Origin: Bacteroidota bacterium
Lineage (GTDB): Bacteria; Bacteroidota; Bacteroidia; B-17B0; Aurantibacillaceae
Length of the DNA stretch: 64,000 nt
Assembly: GCA_016711805.1 (NCBI GenBank)
Contig: JADJSH010000037.1
Location: forward strand, 248,001-312,000
Direction of reading: 5' to 3'
The notes under the pieces are model-generated. The model saw only the letters and a program-made list of their open reading frames with translations, did no database searches and was not told where the DNA came from. Of the stretch, positions 60,115-64,000 are shown piece by piece. Positions within the stretch are counted from its first letter, which is position 1. Each line of letters begins with the position of its first letter. Both the position numbers and the translations under genes were made by a program.

Positions 60115-62715
60115 TTAATTAATTAAGTAAACTGGTAAATTTTCTTTGGTTGCATCTACAATATTATTTGTTTCCATCAATCTTGCCGTTTCAATAATAT
60201 TAACAATATCCGTGGTTCCTTCTACTGTTTCTGTCATCGTTCTGTATTCAATAAATTCTTCATTTTTAAAATAATAAATTTTATTAGTTTCAGGGTGAAT
60301 AACTATTAAGTGAATCCATTCATTTAAATACCAACTATACATATCTGGCACACTCTTTATAGTTTCAAGTACAACAGATGGAAAGTGTTCAACTATAACT
60401 AATAAGCGAACAGGATCGTGAACTTCAATCATCTGAAGAGGTAATCCCGTTCTTAAATCACCATCACAGCTATTAGCAACACCAATTAAACCCATAACAT
60501 TGTGAGGTAGTTTTGTACCAGCACCTAGTTTGTAATTATCAACTCTTGAAAAATAATATTCTAGATTAATCCCACCACAAACTGGACCAATAGGTTTCAT
60601 TACATTACACAATATACTTCCGTCCTTATCTGTTCTGTAATTATATGAGTTTAAAAAAGCTCTTCTGTCTAAAAACAAATCTTTTGTTAAAGCTCTATTT
60701 CCAATAAAACATAATGAATTTGTTCCGTGGCCCAACTCAGGGCGTGGTTCAAACATTGAAACTGACCTTTTTTGAATTGAGCTACGAACTTTTTTAAGAT
60801 TAAATTTTGTATTTATTGATGCAAATCTTCTTGATCTTTCTTTTGCGTTATTGTCTAGTGCGTTATCAAAAATTATTTTATTTTTAGAATGAAGTTGAAT
60901 ATTCGCATCATGCAAATTATGTTCATCATAATATGCTATTAAATCACTTGCTGTATCATGAAGACTACCAACAAATTGAGTGTCGTTAGGTATTTTTATT
61001 CCTTTAGAATTTAATAATTCTCTAACCTTAGAATGGTTAGCCATAAACGCAAAAACTCTAGCGTTTACAGAGCCAGGACGCCCACTACATGCTCCGCAAT
61101 CGTGTGCACTATGGTGAGGATTATTTGCGCTACTTGAGCCGTGGGCAATTACATAAATTAATTTTGAAAAATTATCAATTAAACCAATACTTCTTAGTAG
61201 TGATTCAACTCTAATAGCCATTTCTTCAATTGTAAATCCAATTTGTAAATTATTCTCTATATCAGAAATATTTTTATTTTCAATTGTTAATTCAGAATCT
61301 TTATCCATATGCTTAAATGCATCTGAAATAGACGGACTCATTTTAGGTCTTAAAATAGTGAGTAGTAATTTTATAATTGCCAAAAAGCCAAGAGAAAAGG
61401 TATAAAGAGTTCCAAGAATTAAATTTGGAACATTATCAGTATAAAGAATTTCATGCTCTCGTTTGTTATTTGAGTTAATTTCCTTAATCAAATATTTTGG
61501 TGTAACAGGTGCAGGACAAAGCTTTTCATAAAATTTACCATTCTCAGGTTGAAAATAAAACTCAACACTAAAAAAGCCTGGGGTGCCAAAGGTTTCACTA
61601 TTAGAGTCAGCTTTTTCGATATGCCTCCTAAAAGAACACTCTCGTTCATCGATGCATAAAATTGCTTGAAAATTTTTGACACTTTTTAATTTTTCATTAG
61701 CTATTGAATTAATTCTTTTAGAAATCTTTTTTTCATTGTCCAATTTGATTCCTGCCAATACTTTATCATAATAACTCCATTCAAATCCATTTTGCCATAA
61801 TGCAAAAACTTCGTTTAATTCTTTGTATTCCGAATCTTTAAATAAATCAATTGGTTCAAAATCTACTTTACTAGTTAAAGGCTTCCAATCTTCGCCAATT
61901 TCAGAATCAATGGCATCAATTTCAAGTAACAATTCAAATAGAATTAAATCTCTTAGGTAAATTTTTCTTAAATCTAATAACGACTGCGGAGTATTCTCAA
62001 TAGAAGAAACTATCCCCGACCATCCTTTATGAGTGAATTGTTGATCAAATAAATACTGTTCGTAATATCTTTCATCATCTCCAACTAATATTTTAAGTAA
62101 ATCTGTAATTTCTAATCCCTGTTTAAATAAAAGAGATTTAGCTCTTTTTGACTTAAAGAAACTTGTAAAACTACTCTCTTCAATTTCCTTAATAGCATTA
62201 AAAAAACCGGTATTACTATTTGGAAATTTCCATAGTGAAATTCCTTGATCAAGATAACAACATATAATCCTAAATAAAATTGGCTGCACTAATGAATCCA
62301 ATGCGATATGAAATTTTTGTTTCCAAACTTGTCGCAATATTCCTATTCTTGCAGTATTTGTAGCTTCATATTGTTTTTCTAATAATTTTTCCTTCCAGAT
62401 TTCCAGATTTGTCAGTCCTTTTTTCTCAACAATAACTCTTTCTAGAATACTCTTTTCAATTCTTCCATTTTTAAAAAGTTCACGAAATTCAGTCAACTGC
62501 AGAGTAGCTCTAAATCCAAAAATATCAGACGCTTTAAAAATAGCATCATAAAATTTCATATCCTGAAAAGCATGTAATGTGTTATGATGCACAAAATCTT
62601 TTAATGGGGTTTGCGATGGTAAATAATGCTTTAAATTATGCAATACAGTTTTTTCGTTAAAAAAAGTATTTTTAATTTTAGTCGAATTTTCTAAAATATC
62701 TAATTCTGATATCAT
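60115..62715 (-). CDS. dabA: DabA-like inorganic carbon transporter subunit (DUF2309)
   Basis: Protein of 866 residues, DUF2309/UPF0753 family. The zinc site of the carbonic anhydrase-like centre is conserved: C354 and D356 in LCIDERECSF, H525 in AHGSSSANNPHHSAHDCGAC and C540 in the same stretch. These are almost the same positions as the published Halothiobacillus DabA ligands. With DabB it forms an energy-coupled CO2/bicarbonate uptake system. The neighbour SulP gene is 54 bp upstream. Heterotrophs with DAB use it to supply bicarbonate for anaplerosis. Confidence 0.92.
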   Translation of the reverse strand: MISELDILENSTKIKNTFFNEKTVLHNLKHYLPSQTPLKDFVHHNTLHAFQDMKFYDAIFKASDIFGFRATLQLTEFRELFKNGRIEKSILERVIVEKKGLTNLEIWKEKLLEKQYEATNTARIGILRQVWKQKFHIALDSLVQPILFRIICCYLDQGISLWKFPNSNTGFFNAIKEIEESSFTSFFKSKRAKSLLFKQGLEITDLLKILVGDDERYYEQYLFDQQFTHKGWSGIVSSIENTPQSLLDLRKIYLRDLILFELLLEIDAIDSEIGEDWKPLTSKVDFEPIDLFKDSEYKELNEVFALWQNGFEWSYYDKVLAGIKLDNEKKISKRINSIANEKLKSVKNFQAILCIDERECSFRRHIEKADSNSETFGTPGFFSVEFYFQPENGKFYEKLCPAPVTPKYLIKEINSNNKREHEILYTDNVPNLILGTLYTFSLGFLAIIKLLLTILRPKMSPSISDAFKHMDKDSELTIENKNISDIENNLQIGFTIEEMAIRVESLLRSIGLIDNFSKLIYVIAHGSSSANNPHHSAHDCGACSGRPGSVNARVFAFMANHSKVRELLNSKGIKIPNDTQFVGSLHDTASDLIAYYDEHNLHDANIQLHSKNKIIFDNALDNNAKERSRRFASINTKFNLKKVRSSIQKRSVSMFEPRPELGHGTNSLCFIGNRALTKDLFLDRRAFLNSYNYRTDKDGSILCNVMKPIGPVCGGINLEYYFSRVDNYKLGAGTKLPHNVMGLIGVANSCDGDLRTGLPLQMIEVHDPVRLLVIVEHFPSVVLETIKSVPDMYSWYLNEWIHLIVIHPETNKIYYFKNEEFIEYRTMTETVEGTTDIVNIIETARLMETNNIVDATKENLPVYLIN

Positions 62716-62769
62716 TTTAATAAATTTAAATTATGAGCTTATTACCAAGAAATGTTTTTATAAATATTC

Positions 62770-64000
62770 TTAATGCCCAGATGAAACATTGTACAAGTTG
62801 TCAATTTTATATATTTCTTTAAATCCTGCTAATTGACATTTAATTTTTTTTGTAGGGCATTTAATGTCTCTAAATTCCTTTATTAATTCCAAAACATCAA
62901 AGTCGATGTATTTAGTATTAGAAGCATCGATTAAAACAGTTGCGTTTTCAGGAATATGATCAAGAGTAAGTCTTAAACTTGCTTTATTTAAAAAAGAAAC
63001 CTCTTCGGATAGATGAATTTTTATTGTATCATCTTTTTGATAATTTTCTTTATGAAAAAAATACGAATTTTTTAAGTTACCATGTAGTATGGCACCTACT
63101 GCTGTAATTAATCCAATAACAACTCCTATCAACAAACCTTCTCCTTTAAGATGTGGGATAATTCCAATTAAATCAATTGCCAATATAACACCTAGTGTAA
63201 CAAAAAAGGGTATATATTGATATTTACCATTACTATACATTTTTTTAAAAACAGATACCTTACACAACTTGTAACCCGTTAATAGTAAAATAGCAGCAAG
63301 TGCAGATAAAGGTATTTTGTTTAATAAACTCGGTATAGCAATTACACATCCTAATAATAATAGCCCATGAAATATGGTTGATATTTTAGTTTTTCCACCT
63401 GCATCAATATTAGCACTACTGCGAACAATTACACTTGTTATGGGTAATCCACCAATTAATCCCGAAACAGCATTTCCAACTCCCTGTGCAATTAACTCTC
63501 TATTAGTATTTGTTACATTTCTTTCTGGATCAATATTGTCAACAGCCTCTATACTTAAAAGAGTTTCGAGAGTAGCAATGATAGCAATCATAATCCCAGT
63601 AATAATAACTTGACTATTTGCAAAACCATTAAAATTTGGCAACGTAAAATAACTTAAAAATTCACTTGGGCTACCTGCAATTTTTAAGGTTACTAAATGA
63701 CTAGGTTCAATTAATAATGCACTATTATTTGCTTTTAAAATTTCGCTAATAATTACAGAAACAACAACAGCTACTAATGCCCCAGGTATAAACTTAAATC
63801 GTTTTTTTATGAATGGTTTATCCCAAACTAACATAATTATTATAGAAATAATACAAATAAACAAAACTCCAATATCAATATGTTTTAAGGGTTGAAATAT
63901 TTCATGAAGATCTCCAAAAGGCATTAACTCTGTTAATAAGCCTTCTTCGTTTTTATCATACCCTAAAGCGTGAGGTATTTGTTTAGCTATAATTAATATA
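62770..64000 (-). CDS. SulP-family anion (bicarbonate/sulfate) transporter, N-terminus cut by window edge
   Basis: C-terminal part, at least 409 residues, of a SulP transporter. Membrane helices include GVGNAVSGLIGGLPITSVIV and the STAS domain is at the C-terminus (IKIHLSEEVSFLNKASLRL, then ATVLIDASNTKYIDFDV). The frame is open through the window end (LIIAKQIPHALGYDKNEEG), so the ATG at 63924 is internal and the true start lies beyond 64000. Adjacent dabAB genes suggest bicarbonate or another anion as substrate. Confidence 0.87.
   Translation of the reverse strand, partial: ILIIAKQIPHALGYDKNEEGLLTELMPFGDLHEIFQPLKHIDIGVLFICIISIIIMLVWDKPFIKKRFKFIPGALVAVVVSVIISEILKANNSALLIEPSHLVTLKIAGSPSEFLSYFTLPNFNGFANSQVIITGIMIAIIATLETLLSIEAVDNIDPERNVTNTNRELIAQGVGNAVSGLIGGLPITSVIVRSSANIDAGGKTKISTIFHGLLLLGCVIAIPSLLNKIPLSALAAILLLTGYKLCKVSVFKKMYSNGKYQYIPFFVTLGVILAIDLIGIIPHLKGEGLLIGVVIGLITAVGAILHGNLKNSYFFHKENYQKDDTIKIHLSEEVSFLNKASLRLTLDHIPENATVLIDASNTKYIDFDVLELIKEFRDIKCPTKKIKCQLAGFKEIYKIDNLYNVSSGH

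Overview
This 64 kb window is chromosomal DNA of an AT-rich member of the Bacteroidota. The evidence is several proteins with type IX secretion C-terminal domains, a PorE-like OmpA protein, a type III glutamine synthetase, a DUF4834 protein, BatA-like and choice-of-anchor L proteins, and promoters of the TAnnTTTG type. The family or genus cannot be fixed from the sequence alone. No rRNA or CRISPR array is present, and only one tRNA was found.

Layout. 1-20.5 kb is mostly core or surface-related: a three-gene operon of two B12-binding radical SAM enzymes and a methyltransferase, an arylsulfotransferase-like exported protein, two glycosyltransferases, a dihydroorotase homologue lacking most metal ligands, a BatA-like membrane protein, two type IX-secreted proteins, glutamine synthetase III, a PorE-like protein, and small membrane proteins. 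20.5-25.4 kb is an integrated element next to tRNA-Leu(GAG). It has a large serine recombinase whose reading frame runs antisense through the tRNA, an XRE regulator with a clear operator, an exactly 10-bp-periodic repeat array, and unrecognised cargo. 26-64 kb is a large nitrogen-oxide island.

The nitrogen-oxide island. It encodes a Crp/Fnr activator, a copper-uptake module (OprC-like TonB receptor, YtkA/FixH-like lipoprotein, Cys/His small protein), anaerobic ribonucleotide reductase (NrdDG), an NsrR-like Rrf2 regulator, a radical SAM protein, and a long operon holding norC and norB. In that operon norCB sit with an acyl-CoA synthetase, tyrosine phenol-lyase, a fatty-acid desaturase, a nitronate-monooxygenase-like protein and proline dehydrogenase. 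Next come a fasciclin lipoprotein, a thioredoxin-like protein, the RIC/ScdA Fe-S repair protein, a DUF2249 protein, a heme-copper/NnrS-like membrane protein and a DUF59 protein. Then follow a porin, NirK-cytochrome c, NirV-like and SCO operon, tryptophanase, and finally a SulP-DabA-DabB-NorE-NorF-like operon. The visible chemistry is nitrite to NO to N2O. No nitrate reductase or N2O reductase is in view.

Regulation. Seven copies of an FNR-like palindrome (ATGAT-N4-ATCAT) lie in front of island genes. In five of them the box centre is exactly 36.5 bp from the last base of a good or near-consensus -7 element, with a weaker sixth at the same distance. A second palindrome (TCGGA-N8-TCCGA) lies over the promoters of the Rrf2 gene, the nirK operon and, in degenerate form, the nor operon. 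This reads as a two-input regulon: Fnr-type activation plus Rrf2-type repression.

Sequence quality. At least six genes are broken by a single-base indel, mostly one base missing from a run of 5-6 A/T. The affected genes are a methyltransferase, a small membrane protein, the PorE-like protein, NrdD, the nitronate-monooxygenase-like protein and NirK. This pattern points to homopolymer sequencing errors, so these genes are annotated here at their full extent.
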